Assembly (NCBI RefSeq): GCF_000002235.5
Contig: NW_022145601.1
Span: 8,309,660 to 8,373,659, forward strand
Length of the DNA: 64,000 nt
From: Strongylocentrotus purpuratus
Lineage: Eukaryota; Echinodermata; Echinoidea; Camarodonta; Strongylocentrotidae
Reading direction: 5' to 3'
Below the pieces are notes generated by a model. It saw only the letters and a list, made by a program, of their open reading frames with translations. It searched no databases and had not been told where the DNA came from. The translations under genes and the position numbers were made by a program. Shown piece by piece: positions 33,391 to 45,062 of the stretch (position 1 is its first letter; every line of letters begins with the position of its first letter).

Positions 33391-33611
33391 TTGATCACAC
33401 GTTGTCACTCTCACCTGACGTGACAAAATAAACCGCCTATAGAAACAAAGTATTAGGCGCATTATAAATGTGAGCTATTATTATTATTATTATTATTATT
33501 ATTAAAACGGCTTGCCAAAGACACGCATGATTAGTGGATGTTCACGCCGTTCTCGTCCACTCAATCTTAAAGTCCCTAATGATGCCGCGAGTGCAACAGG
33601 CATCAGATCTT
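33391..33611. other. A5 3' flank with retroposon-like tail
   Basis: After AATAAACCGCC it contains TTAGGCGCATTATAAATGTGAGC followed by (TTA)n at about 33477-33503. This is a typical 3' tail of a LINE or SINE, absent from paralogues. Confidence 0.5.
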
Positions 33612-33620
33612 GGATTAACC

Positions 33621-34359
33621 ATGGACCTATTACGGATGGACATTCGACGTGATTCTTTCTTTGATCCAATGAGAGTTACCGCCTTCTGAATATGTGCATC
33701 TTAATGAGAACATTCAGCTGTTTTAACAATAACGACCGCGTAAGTATTTTTGGACGTTGACAAAAGAGCGGTTTCCCTCTCTTGGGTTTTGTTTAGATGG
33801 TGTGCTCTAAGAGTGTTTTTTTTAAACAAAAACATCCCCAACGGGGAGCAGCAGAGTCGAAAAGCAGACGATTTTGGTGATATGAAATATATTATTACTG
33901 ATTCGCACACTTTTGCACACACCCATGACCTTATAAAACAATTAGAAGGCCATGATCTTTGTAAGCACTGTGCGTTGTAACTTTGGAATATTATGAGGAA
34001 ATCGGGGGAAACGGGATTTTAAATCACAACTAATCCAAATATAACCTCTATCTGGTAATATATCTATCAACATGTTTTTCAAAATAAAATACAGTACACG
34101 GAACAACAATTTGTTAACAACAATTATAAACCAGAACGGCACATCGATTTCCCATGATTTAAGAGGTTTATTATCTTGTGCGCATGTAGATTAACATGTG
34201 TAAAATCACTATCTTGATTCTGTCCCGGCTTATTGGCGGTGACCCTCATGAGATCAAAGTGAAGAAAATTGTACGGAATGTTATTGAGACGACATTGACA
34301 GAGACAATCACAATGAATTCGTTAACTAAACGACGAATGTCCATCCGTAACAGGTCCAT
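33621..34359. mobile_element. Mutator-like or hAT-like nonautonomous element, 739 bp
   Basis: Inverted ends of about 29 bp, starting ATGGACCTATTACGGATGG and, inverted, ATGGACCTGTTACGGATGG, differ at only two positions. A perfect 9-bp duplication GGATTAACC lies at 33612-33620 and 34360-34368. Nine-base duplications with longer inverted repeats favour a MULE. No transposase is visible inside. The empty paralogous site is GCTTGGATTAACGCATAACG at about 60818-60837. Confidence 0.75.
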
Positions 34360-34368
34360 GGATTAACC

Positions 34369-35089
34369 AAGGAGTTTTAAGAGACGGAGTCCTATCTAGC
34401 TCATTCCCTTTGTTCCATCTTTTTTTTTTGTCGAAGATGGGATTCGATCTTTTGCGTACTAACGTTGATGTGTCTAAAATCACCGCATAAGACCGCTCGA
34501 ACATCGCACACTGATACCGTATCCGGGAGTTTTCTCTAATGTATACATTAAAATGGATTGAAAACGGCTTCGCGTGCTGGATGCTTCGCGGCAGCTCCAT
34601 TAAACGGACCCTTCTTTTACTTTTGCAATGCATTGGCACGAACTTATATAGATCAAGATCTATCGGCAGATGTTGTTTTTAGAACTTTATTTTCGTCTCC
34701 ATGTCAACAATGCAAGATAAAATTGTCGGTAAGATCGATCGAGATTCAATTGTATTGAAATTACCGACCAATTCTTCGAACACGTACGGTATCCGCAATC
34801 GCTCAAACCATTTTTTAACATGTAAACCTATGGGTATTTCACTAAGACTGAACTATTTTCCCGGTAACCATGGTTACTGGGATTTTAGAATTATTTTTGA
34901 GAACTATTACATGGGTTTGGAATTTTACCGGGAATTTTACAGGAATAGTTAAAGTTTATGAATGCAATTTCGACCAATCAGATGGCTGGATTTCTTAAGT
35001 GAGGTATATAATAGATTATATTGTGCAACCATAGAAAACGACAGCTGCTTGGAATAATGTGTTCTCCAGCTCGTAATAGGCCACTCATT
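34369..35089. other. Additional inserted DNA, unclassified
   Basis: About 720 bp absent from paralogous flanks, lying between the right duplication of the 739-bp element and a third GGATTAAC (35090-35097), where the A-type flank resumes. Its right end, inverted, contains GGCCTATTACG, faintly like the GACCTATTACG of the 739-bp element. The composite 33621-35089 may therefore be one larger or nested element. The short open frames here are unremarkable. Confidence 0.5.
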
Positions 35090-35097
35090 GGATTAAC

Positions 35098-35656
35098 GCA
35101 TAACGTAATTTATGTGCATCCTGAGCACCATCAATATTTACACGATTCATCAAGATAATAAATGGAAACGATAAATGAGCAATCTGATCTGAATAGGATT
35201 TGATGTCAGTGGCAGTCAGCCTGTTTGATTACTTCAGCAAGGAACAAAGCAACATATCTGGGCTAAAGTGACGTCAAGTTGAAACGTATAATCATTCCCC
35301 GTAGTCTTGTATCTGAGAATTTTGATACATTATAAGCAAATATTGATGATGATGATGATTCTCAGCATTCGTATGGCGCCATATATCTGTTTCATAAAAA
35401 CATTCAAAGGGGCGAGCTATAAAAGCCATTTTATTCAAAGTTTTTGGTTGTCTGAAGCCTTTGATTCTGAAGAACCTTCTGTTGGTCACTTTATGCTTGG
35501 ACTACATAATTCCAATGCTTAATGTGCGCAAACCCGTTCATTCGCGTTGGATTAAAGATACTAAATTGATGAATGAAGCTGTCATTTTAATGTGACATAA
35601 TATACCCCAGTTACACCGGCACTGCGACTCCAAACCTATCGCTTCCTTGCCAATGT
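35098..35656. other. Distal A5 3' flank
   Basis: Noncoding A-type flank resumes, with a (GAT)n tract at about 35345-35358. Confidence 0.45.
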
Positions 35657-36153
35657 GTTTTGCGTGATATAAATAAACTTAAAAGAAGCGACTTCCCAGC
35701 CCTCTATCCCAGCAGTCTTTCGTTGCTTTGTGTTTGTTTATTTGTTTTGTTTTGTTTGTTTGTTTTTCATCTTTATCTCTCCCTCTCTCTCTCTGGGTGA
35801 GTTTCATTTTTTTCAGAGGTAGTACTGTATTTAAAAAAAAAATATTTGACAGACTATAATATTTCATGTACAAGCATTAATTTATTGTGTTTACTTCAAC
35901 AGATTAATCGTTTTTGAAAGAAAAAACAATGAACATGAAATGACTAAGTATTTTATCATTATTATTATTATTGTTTTAAAATGAATAAGGAAATGTATGA
36001 AAAAGTTGTTTTGTTTAGCAATTGATGGTAATTAAGAATTATACATTTGAATTTTCTGAATGTGATGTCAAGTCAGTATGATGTAAATTGCATGATTTTG
36101 ATAATATTGATAGTATTGAGAAAATACAAACACCGAATCAATATTTTAAAACA
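35657..36153. other. Inserted DNA of about 500 bp, unclassified
   Basis: Splits the conserved CTTGCCATTGTGGTAATG sequence, leaving CCAATGTG on the left and ACAATGGTGG on the right. It contains (TTTG)n/(CT)n simple sequence near 35740-35795. I found no clear inverted or coding ends. CAATG could be a short target duplication. Confidence 0.5.
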
Positions 36154-36732
36154 ATGGTGGTAATGTAATTCAATGTATATTAATCAGTCTCTTGTTGATC
36201 ACGTCATTTTGATTGAAGCTCGAATGTGTATATTCGCTGTTAACACCTGATCCATAATCGTCATTCTGAAATGCCAAATGAACTATGAATCTTAATCTAA
36301 ATGTCAAAGAACCCATTCTTAACTGCATGTGCCTACAGAAAAATGATAAAACCTCGTGACCTACTAAAGATATTTTTTCTCAGTGTTTTATGTTTCATTA
36401 AAAAAATCTCTATCATGGTAATTATAACATTCCGATTTTATTTGTAGTATGCACAGCACATTGCTACTTTACATTATGACTTAACGTTCTTCTGCGTCTT
36501 TCAAAGTAGTTTCGAAATAATTAGCGTTTATATAGCTCCCAGTGTCGTGCCATTTGAAAATATCAAGGCTTTTCGGTTTTAATTTCTGGCTTTTGTAAAA
36601 TTGTAAATGCAATAACGAACATGATCTCAGAGGTATTTTAAGCGCGGCTCACACTCCATGGCCCGTCTTCTGAGCTGACTACGAACCGATTTTGAAAGAC
36701 TTTTATATATAAGCATTCAAACATTTGAAATC
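36154..36732. other. Noncoding 3' flank of B4
   Basis: B-type downstream flank. Includes the intact empty site (about 36170-36190) for the MITE found at 15160-15349. Confidence 0.45.
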
Positions 36733-36736
36733 TTAA

Positions 36737-37269
36737 AGGGACTTGGTAACATTGTTCAGATAAGAGATAGTGGTGCTAAAGTAGTGACTTCAATGCTGAA
36801 TATACAATTAAAGATAATCTGAACATTTGAGTGAAAACGGACCATAGTTAATGATAACAATTGGGAAAAACTGATCCGATCGATTCCTGAATTATCCCAA
36901 CTATATTATTAAAATTTAATTACATTTGACTAAAATTTAATAGGTGAATGTAAATCGTCACAAAGCAATAACTTGGCTTTATATACCATTCCAGACATTT
37001 TTTTAAAAGCCTGTTTCATGTCCTTTTTTCATGGAAAAACGGTTGGGAAAACTCAAAAATGGTTTGGAGAATTTACTGTTAATCACTGTTAGAGGGTGTT
37101 GCACAGTGACGTCTTCAAAGAAAACCATAGATATCTTCGTGGTTTGAGAATTTGTTCAGGATTTTTTGCATGTCAGAGGGTTAGAACAGTAGAAGGATAT
37201 ACTAAATAACATTTCGTACACAAATTAAGCAAGTTTTTCATCAACCTTCAACAATGTCACCCAGTCACT
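36737..37269. mobile_element. TTAA-flanked inverted-repeat element, 533 bp
   Basis: Copy of the element at 15905-16417 in the same paralogous site, with TTAA at 36733-36736 and 37270-37273. Starts AGGGACTTGGTAACATTG and ends in the inverted AGTGACTGGGTGACATTG. Noncoding. Confidence 0.85.
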
Positions 37270-37273
37270 TTAA

Positions 37274-37992
37274 TAACCGAGGATCTGGAAAGTCATATGA
37301 TTAACAAAATCTCAATTTCAAGAGATTTTATGCTTCTTTGGAGGGGGAAAAGCTAAATCGGCTCATAATCGTAATGACGTCAGACCAATACTGCGATTGT
37401 CTACGATTTGAAACCGATTCTGCTTTTATTCCAACAAGAGTTAAATGCACTAAACTTCCGGTTGTTAATATTCTCATCATTGTTTAGAACCTAAATCAGG
37501 AGGATAGTAGTTGTTCAGATCACCACATCTAATATAACCACCCTTTCTACGAAATTCGGATCGTAGGAGGATTATGTAGTTTGCACCGAGCTTTAAAAGT
37601 CAATTAAGGACAATAATATTTCAAATTGCCTAAGGGATAGAAATCATATTCGAGTATATCAATAGGTGACGCATAAGCTATTGAATCTTTGCGATGGTAC
37701 TAATTATTACTTTATTATTATTTATATTGCATTAATACACTGGGAGTATCGCTGTATAAGAACAATATTTTCCCAGCAGGATTACTTCGCAGCTCTACGA
37801 TCATTAGATACAATAAGCTTAGTTCATAACATCAACATATTTCAACATTCTATCAATGTCTTAAACTTAAATACATGGTTTTAAAAAAATTCAATGAGCA
37901 ATTCTTATTTAAAAAAAAAATGAAATCAGAAGTGTCAATCTGCATCTTTTAAGATATTTAAAATGTAGTTATTAAAGAAGTAGTTCTTACAG
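37274..37992. other. Noncoding proximal 3' flank of B4
   Basis: Similar to 16422-17046 and 45720-46329. No gene. Confidence 0.45.
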
Positions 37993-38252
37993 ATTGAGCC
38001 TGCACAAGATCTTGGCGCTTGAACCTGTTAGACACAGCTCGAAATACTTCCGAAGTTAAGCACTGCGAAACTCGGTCTATGTGATGACTATTATGAAGGG
38101 ATTGAATCTTAACTCTTAAACGAAACTCTCTGTCTCTGCGATGATATATGAAGGTAATAAATCTTAGCTCTTGAACTTAATGGATGCAGCTCGAAATATT
38201 TCGGGGAACCGTCACAAAACTCTGTCTCTGCGATGATATATGAAGGAAACAC
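37993..38252 (-). repeat. B-type C-tail cassette array, 3 units (B4)
   Basis: Three units, the middle one truncated, directly after the B4 stop, arranged as in B3. Minus-strand pieces still show the receptor-tail homology but are degenerate. Confidence 0.75.
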
Positions 38253-38255
38253 ATC

Positions 38256-39200
38256 TTAGCACTTGAATTTGTTTGACGCAGCTCGAAATATTTCGAGGAA
38301 GGTGTTGCGGAACTCCCTATCTCTATGATGATATATGAAGGGATTGAGTGAGGCAGCAATAGCTATTGCTACCAGGAAACAGAGATTTAGATAGACCACA
38401 GAGGCTTCGTCCGCTAGTGGCGTTACCTGAAGAGTGAAGAACACGATGTATGGAGACCAAAAGAACACAAGGACACCGACTATGATGCCAGTTGTCTTTA
38501 CCGCTTTGAGCCTGCGCTCAACCGCTGCCGGTGCGACGCAGTTATTTTGATCGTTGATTGTTTGATTCGCTATGGCTCTTGCCTGCTTGACAGCGATCTG
38601 CATTATGCGGAGGTTAGAGACGACTATCACCAACAGTGTAAGGACCAAAAATGAGACGATGACCAAGCTGAATGTTACGTTCCCGAGGCTATTGTGCGAT
38701 TCTCTATCGCGTTTGGCATTTGGAACTTCGTTTAGGTCAATGTAACCGAGTACGACGAGAACGATGAAGCTAAGTATCCAAATGGATGCTATTGCGTAAC
38801 TAACGCGTTTCGGAGTAACCAACGTAGGATATCTAAGCGGTTTTGTTACTGCAATATATCGGTCTACGGTAAGGTCAACAATGTGGAGCAGTGTACTCGA
38901 AGACGAAGTGAAAAGTGGTAAACTTAGCAAGTCCGCCATGTTAGGGTACCAGGTCTTTAGCGAGAATACTGCTGGGTAGCAGTTAAGAGCAAAAGCCACA
39001 CTTGACACCATATCATTTACTGCTAGACTTGTTAGGATAAAGTTCGTCGGCGTTCGTAGATTGTAGTTTTTGTAAACGGCCAAGACGACGAACAAATTCC
39101 CAATGGTGATGAACGGCGCCAACACAGCCATAAATGTCAACATCAGCGCAAAGATGAGCCCACTGTCGTGCAGGTTTTCGGAATAGGTGGAATTCATCAT
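38256..39200 (-). CDS. Class A GPCR, subfamily B (copy B4), intact
   Basis: A 314-aa single-exon receptor with ITIGNLF, LAVND (D2.50), VDRYIAVTKPLRYPTLVT, SIWIL (W4.50), FFWSPY and NPFIYHHRDREFRNTFLEIF. ECL2 (DLNEVPNAKRDRESHNS) lacks Cys and there is no Cys at 3.25, as in the other B copies. TM3 has an unusual Asp (HIVDLTVDRY) where the other B copies have Ala or Val. The N-terminus has the NST sequon. It is divergently paired with A6 across 2.74 kb. Confidence 0.93.
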   Translation of the reverse strand: MMNSTYSENLHDSGLIFALMLTFMAVLAPFITIGNLFVVLAVYKNYNLRTPTNFILTSLAVNDMVSSVAFALNCYPAVFSLKTWYPNMADLLSLPLFTSSSSTLLHIVDLTVDRYIAVTKPLRYPTLVTPKRVSYAIASIWILSFIVLVVLGYIDLNEVPNAKRDRESHNSLGNVTFSLVIVSFLVLTLLVIVVSNLRIMQIAVKQARAIANQTINDQNNCVAPAAVERRLKAVKTTGIIVGVLVFFWSPYIVFFTLQVTPLADEASVVYLNLCFLVAIAIAASLNPFIYHHRDREFRNTFLEIFRAASNKFKC

Positions 39201-40586
39201 TCTTACCTCATTCTTTCTTGGTAAAACAATCTAGTTTAGCTCCTTCTATCCTTCTCGAATGAGGATACGATGTATTATAATATTTGTTTTTTAGCGCCTC
39301 GCTGTCAGCTGTAAGCCGGTCGAATGCCCAGAAAACTTTTACGCTGTCTATCGCGAATCAAACGCCAGACTCGACATACACGAGTGTCTTATTAGATAGT
39401 TCTCCTAGGCACCGACACTGGCAGTCTGTTCGCTACAAATAAATAAATAATTATTGCGGTATGAAGGTTCCCTGGTTACGTATCAATCTAAAATCCCTGT
39501 GACCTATCATCTGATGATGTAAATGTCCGAGAGAAATTATAGACAATGATGTGTAAGGGCCGTTTCCCAATCTGGAGTGCGGGTTGCTGAAACTCTTGAA
39601 ATGTATAAATACCTCAGAGATAGATCTTTCTTTTGCTCGACTAAAAGAGCTGATGCAGTTTCTGAAATCAAATTCCAGACAAAAAACAACAAAAAATAAG
39701 TCAACATTTTCAGAACTCGTCCCTCTGATTTTGAAAATCCGGTGTAAAGTTTAAGAATTGCGAAAACACAACATCTTATGAATAAAGTAAGGATCCGTCC
39801 TTCCTGCGTCTTTCACAGATTTTGTCTGATTCCGATAATTGATGATACTGAACCTGTCGGAAATGTTTCGATGATGGAGCTAGGGTATTGACAGCATTAT
39901 ACGTGCTACAACACGAAATGATCCACGCTCCCTCTCCTTCCCTCCGTAAATTAGTACAAGAAAGCTGCGCTCGTCAGCATGCTAAATGGGCACACTTTAA
40001 CAGTTGTTATACCTGCGTCATATCATAGATCGATCATTTTTATTTTGAAAAGCCGAAGTTTAGTTTATGTAGTTCCTTACGGTAACAAAATTGCGCATTA
40101 ATATAGGAATACACAATACTTTGACCTTATCGTGTAGTTCATTCATGTTTTATCGAGAACATGCGATAGAAAGTTTTAAATTAAAAGTAGGAACCGTAAT
40201 AAAAGCAGTGTCAGTCAATCCATTCCAGTTATTAGAAATTAACCCTAGAATTTCATTAGATGTCATTGCATATCCGTTCTATAATCTCGCTTTCTCACAG
40301 TCTTTTCCACTTTCCTCATTTGAGAAAAATTTGATGCCAGCAATATCTCATTTTACGTACATATTATAGGTCCAAAGGCCTTACTGTAATTACAATTTTT
40401 GAACGACAGCCTGGTAATTATGAAGGTGTTGATAATACCTTAAATCTATCCTCATGAAAGACTTGGAAATCGGGGACGAGGGTGGGGTGGCACCCCCCTT
40501 TTTTTAAGGAATGTAGCATACCATTTTTATTTTTTTAATTTTTTTTTGTTATTTTATTTATTTATTTATTTTTTTTTTTTGTTTGT

Positions 40587-40631
<45 letters not shown>

Positions 40632-41160
40632 TTTTTTTTGGGGGGGGTTGGCCGGGTACTAGTACAACTAATGAAACTAAAGGGGGTACAATATCGCTGA
40701 CACAAAAAGCATATTATTATTATGAGTGAAATTAGAAGGGAAATTGATCAAAGAATAAAGAACACATATCAGAAACATTACATAGATTCATCGTAGTGAA
40801 AGTTGATATTGAGTGGTTCAACTACATGTCGTTCGCTGAAACCAGAGGGGCATTACCTCAATAGGTGGAGTGTGTGCGCGTGGATGTGTGTGTGTGTGTG
40901 TGTGTGTGAGAAGGAGATATTTATATTAATATAGAGTATACTTTGTAGTTACTAAGTGTCCGTCAATTATTTTGTAGAACCAAATAAGTTTAGTTCTACA
41001 TCCAATTTCTCTTGACCACGTTAGTGCTGTCGTGAGTGTTTCCAAACATGCTGCAGATCGTTCATCATAAAGAAGGCATTAATTAAGGTACTTAAAGATG
41101 ACCAGGAAAATCATTATAAACCGAGTTTGAAAACAAAAACCAGTGGACCGACGGCATTAA
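39201..41160. other. Head-to-head spacer B4-A6, left part
   Basis: Noncoding. Contains a (TTTA)n/(TTG)n/T/G low-complexity block at about 40525-40650, with (TTG)n at 40583-40630, and (GT)n at about 40885-40910. From about 40860 it is nearly identical to 20130 onward. Confidence 0.6.
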
Positions 41161-41288
41161 GTCCTCTCCGGCTGACTTGGTATTGAGGAATAATGCCTTA
41201 CAAGAAGGACTCTATAGCGCATTATTAACTTAGTCTTGAACCCGGGACTTCTCGGTTACAAGACCACTGCCCTACCACTGATCCATCG
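41161..41288 (-). mobile_element. tRNA-derived SINE (tRNA-Thr-like head)
   Basis: Nearly identical to 20435-20566, with GGTCTTGTAACC and CCCGGGTTCAAG on the minus strand. Confidence 0.65.
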
Positions 41289-41559
41289 CATATCTTTAAT
41301 TACTTTTGGCATTGCTTGTTCCAGTTTCATTTCTTGTTTGTGTTGACTGGCTATGAATAAAAATGCTGGAAAGGTATTCTCTCATACGACGTACATAATT
41401 TTTACTCCATTTTAATTTAGGGAACAGCTCAATGCTCAATAGCCATGCAGACATTATATCTGACAACCTGACACGAGTTAATAACCGTGATGACTCTTAA
41501 TTGAACACTTTGTCAGTAAACAGTCACTCACATTACGCGGTGTATGGCGGGAATTGCAT

Positions 41560-41675
41560 AATAATTATAATTGCTTATATAGCGCCTAACACTTACTTTA
41601 TCAGAAGTCTCTAAGCGCTCTACAATAATGCAGCATAATTACCCTGGCTTTAGCAGTGCAGCTGTTACGCGCATG
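41560..41675 (-). mobile_element. SINE/LINE 3'-tail fragment, about 115 bp
   Basis: Same insertion and site as 20836-20950, containing TTGCTTATATAGCGCC and CTCTAAGCGCTCTACA. Confidence 0.65.
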
Positions 41676-41940
41676 AAACGTTGTCGGGAGATGTTCCATT
41701 TTGGTACTGCCATCAGTTCGATCATTGGACTTACCAGAAAACAAACAACTTTGCACTTACATTCAGTTCTTTAAAATGCCATTAACGGATTTGAGTCTTG
41801 TAAATGTACAAATATTACCAAGTGAATACTTTTGTCTTAGCTTGGCCAGTCCTATTTCGTGAGACATTCAGATTCATCGCAATCCATGAATTTGGATCTC
41901 AACTAGTCTATTTCATTGCATTTTAAAGAGTATCATCACA

Positions 41941-42897
41941 ATGATGAATGAAAGTACGGAACCAGCTCTTTCTGCAGGTCATCAATTTGCTGGCAAAATA
42001 GTTGTCATGGTATGTATTACTCCTTTCGTACCTTGCATCGTCGTCAGCAACGCCCTGTTAGTGCTAGCAGTTTACAGAAATTACAGCCTCCGAACACCAA
42101 CAAATGCCATTATTGTGAGCCTCGCCATCTCTAATCTCCTCGACGCCGTTGTTGGGATTCCACTGTATGTGTATGCAACCGTCTTTAAATTCGATGCATC
42201 GTGCTTCGCCGAAGAAAATACTCCTTACTATGTTCTATCCTTGAGTGCACTATCTGGTCTTTCGTTTTGTCACATTGTGGCGTTGACTGCAGATCGATTC
42301 ATAGCTGTTACGAAGCCGTTACGTTATGCCAGCCTGGTGACGTTTAGACGCACATCCATCGTCCTGGGATGTCTTTGGCCTCTCAATATTTTGTTTCACA
42401 CCGCCCGATCTGTTATCTTAGCGCATGGATCACATACAATTCAAGACCAGAAAGAAACGGACTGTGGGGCTCCCTTAACTGGGACATTGAACGTAACCTT
42501 CACCTGGCTGATATTTTGTGCGAATGTGATTTTAATGGTTGTGCTGCTTGCCATCAATGCTTTGATTCTTCACATCGCAGTGAAACAAGCGAGAAAGATT
42601 GCGAGTCAAAGAGTGATCATTCAGTTCCAACAGCAGCAACTCCCAGTACAAGATGACCGATTGAAAGCATTTAAGACTATCTCCCTTGTCGTGGCAGTCT
42701 TCATTATCTTCTGGTTTCCGTTTCCCCTGTTTCTCATATTACATCTTATAACGTACCTATCACCTTTTACTATTATTGTATACGACCATTCCGCCCTGGT
42801 ATTGCATACAATAAGTTTGGTTGTTAATCCTATCATCTACGGCTTCAGAGATCGGGATTTTCGAAAGGCCTTTCAAAATATATTGCGTCAATTGTGA
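41941..42897 (+). CDS. Class A GPCR, subfamily A (copy A6), intact
   Basis: A 318-aa receptor. Key positions: N37 (1.50), N65 at 2.50, C88 before TM3, D118-R119-F120, W146 (4.50), C175 in ECL2, NVT sequon at 184, ICL3 at about 211-246, W258-F-P260 in TM6 and N296-PIIY in TM7, then RDRDFR and a short tail ending RQL. TM5 lacks the usual Pro. Cys88 and Cys175 are a plausible disulfide pair. A second ATG lies one codon in; the first is used here. Nearly identical to frameshifted A4, differing mainly in ECL1 (DASCFAEENTPYY against EASCFIEENTHYY). Confidence 0.94.
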   Translation: MMNESTEPALSAGHQFAGKIVVMVCITPFVPCIVVSNALLVLAVYRNYSLRTPTNAIIVSLAISNLLDAVVGIPLYVYATVFKFDASCFAEENTPYYVLSLSALSGLSFCHIVALTADRFIAVTKPLRYASLVTFRRTSIVLGCLWPLNILFHTARSVILAHGSHTIQDQKETDCGAPLTGTLNVTFTWLIFCANVILMVVLLAINALILHIAVKQARKIASQRVIIQFQQQQLPVQDDRLKAFKTISLVVAVFIIFWFPFPLFLILHLITYLSPFTIIVYDHSALVLHTISLVVNPIIYGFRDRDFRKAFQNILRQL

Positions 42898-43167
42898 ATA
42901 ACGTAGTAATCTTTCGAAGTGCGTCGTAACCCCTCTGACGCCATTTTAGCGTGTGATCTATCCATTATCACATCAAAGGAGCACCATTTGTCCTGGAAGT
43001 AACTTAACATTATTGCAAAACGTTAATTTACCGTGCATGTTGTAATAATAACCATGTGAGAATATACAAACTACAAACCTAACTGAGGGCCGAAGTAGCC
43101 TAATTAGCAGTAGCTCTAACTTGGTTCATCGCATATGGTTTCGTTATGAGTTGCAAACGCATTCTTA
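42898..43167. other. Proximal 3' flank of A6
   Basis: As for A4 (22172-22440). Noncoding. Confidence 0.5.
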
Positions 43168-43263
43168 CTTCAGATTGCAGTTAAGCAGGTGAAGACAATC
43201 GCAAGTCAACAAGTGGCCATTTGGATGCAACAGAAACAGCAACTGCCTATCCAAGATAACCGA
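43168..43263 (+). pseudogene. Relic of a diverged A-like GPCR (ICL3 only)
   Basis: Same relic as 22441-22536; translates LQIAVKQVKTIASQQVA.. to QLPIQDNR. Slightly closer to the parental QDDR than the A4-linked copy (IHDNR). Confidence 0.75.
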
Positions 43264-44345
43264 AGTAACTTTACATTTATTGCAAAACATTAATTCATTT
43301 TAGTGTGAGAACGTACAAACTACAAACCTGACTGATGGCCTGTAAGAAGTAGCCGAAGTAGCAGTAGCTCTAACTTGGTTTATTACATATGGTTGCCTTA
43401 ATAGTTGTGAATGCGTTCTTAATTCTAAATATTAAGAGCATTGTCAGCAAATAATGAAATTGATGATGTTTTGGGGGCTTGGTGCGTGGGCTAAATGAAG
43501 TGAAAACGACCCGTTTTGGGGGTCTGATTTTGTTTTCGGGGCTCATGGGGCTAAACAAAACGGCCAGGCTGACAATCTTTTTATTAATGACTGTATTGGT
43601 CTAAGGGGTTAACTGTTATGGGTAGAGTAGGGTGACTATTTCGGGACAGGGTCCTAGACCATGAACTGAAATAAATATTATCAATATTGAATACCCGGCG
43701 TACCCGAGGCGTCATTCCGAAAGCGTCATTACCGACGTAATCGGGACTCATGAGGACAATTTGCACATACATGCCACGCTCCAGAAAGATCAACGCAATG
43801 TTTCTACTGTTCAATCTGCATTGATCACACGATGTCACTCTCACTTGACGCCAGCCCCTAAATAAACCGCCTTAAAAAAAGCTGCTCCTTTTTTTTTTAA
43901 TTAACGTGTAAAACAAAGAACTTACGCGTATTTACTGAGCGCTGTGCTACAAGATACAAACAAAAAACGAGAGGCGTATGACACTTTACCTCGTCGTTTA
44001 AAAAAAAAACGCCGCGGTATTGCCGCGTCATAATGATCTGAACGAGCCTTTACTTTTTAATGATGCCGCGAGTGCAACGGGCTTCAGCGCTTGGATTAAC
44101 GAATAACGTAATTTATGTGCATCCACAGCACCATCAATATTTACACGATTCATCAAGATGATAAAATGAGCCATTAAATGAGCAATCTGATTTGAATAGG
44201 ATTTTATGTCAGTGGCAGTCAGCCTGTTTGATTATTGTAGCAAGGAACAATGTAATGTGTCAAAGGGATACCTGGTCCAGGTGAAACGTATAATCATTCC
44301 CCGCGGTCTTGTATCTGAGAATGTTAAAACATTATGAGCAAATAT

Positions 44346-44377
<32 letters not shown>

Positions 44378-44706
44378 CACAGCATTTGTACGACACGGCA
44401 CCATATATACGGCACCATATATCTGTTTCAAAAATCATTCAAAGGCGCTAGCTCCTCCAATAAAGTTAGCATGTATATGTCTGAAGGAAAATGTAAATAT
44501 ATTGGACAGTGTTACGGGGTTAGAGGAGCATGTATATACCGTAATTGCATATTCAAAGGTCACTTAAACCCATGTATTTAGAACGTTTGGTTGTCTGTAG
44601 CCTTTGTTTCTGAAGAACCGTCTGTTGGTCACTTTATACATGGACTATATAGTTGTCATGCTTTTTGTGCACAAACCTGTTCATTCGCGTTGTATTAAGA
44701 TAGTAA
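43264..44706. other. Distal 3' flank of A6
   Basis: Noncoding and nearly identical to 22537-23966. Contains one 55-bp minisatellite unit at about 43760-43814 and a (GAT)n tract at about 44347-44376, twice as long as the same tract after A4. Confidence 0.5.
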
Positions 44707-45062
44707 AGGTAAGATTGTGAAGGAAACGTTGTGGAATCGCTCAGAAAAGGTTGATCATCTAGCTGAGCATATAAGTATTGGTGTTTCCTGCAAGGTTCTG
44801 GAATCATCAAAATTATAAGAAATTTGGCCAAGTCTTGGTACAATTCCAAGCACTGTACATAGAAAGATGTATCGGGACTACGCGATATCTATCCAGTCCG
44901 GATAGATATAATAATTTACCAAATATATCAATTAGTATAGGCGGTTCCCCGGCAAAATTTGTACCATCGTGAATTAGTCAAAACATATTTTTTCATATGA
45001 TTGGTAATAAGAACTTCCATTTCATTTTTTGAGAGGGGGGTCTTTCCAAAACTGGTCTATAC
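44707..45062. mobile_element. Left-truncated copy of the 369-bp TA-flanked element
   Basis: Matches 23994-24337, but the left inverted repeat (TAGACCAGTTCTGG) is replaced by AAGGTAA. The right end (CCAAAACTGGTCTATA) is intact. Confidence 0.65.

Noticed and set aside
32825..33431. Three overlapping long open frames (176-195 aa) rich in His, Cys and Met
   Set aside because: They arise because a stop-free 55-bp unit with a length not divisible by three is repeated ten times. Paralogous loci with one unit have no comparable frame.
33701..34952. Short open frames (60-105 aa) inside the 33.6-35.1 kb insertion
   Set aside because: No recognisable domain, no paralogous conservation, and lengths expected by chance.
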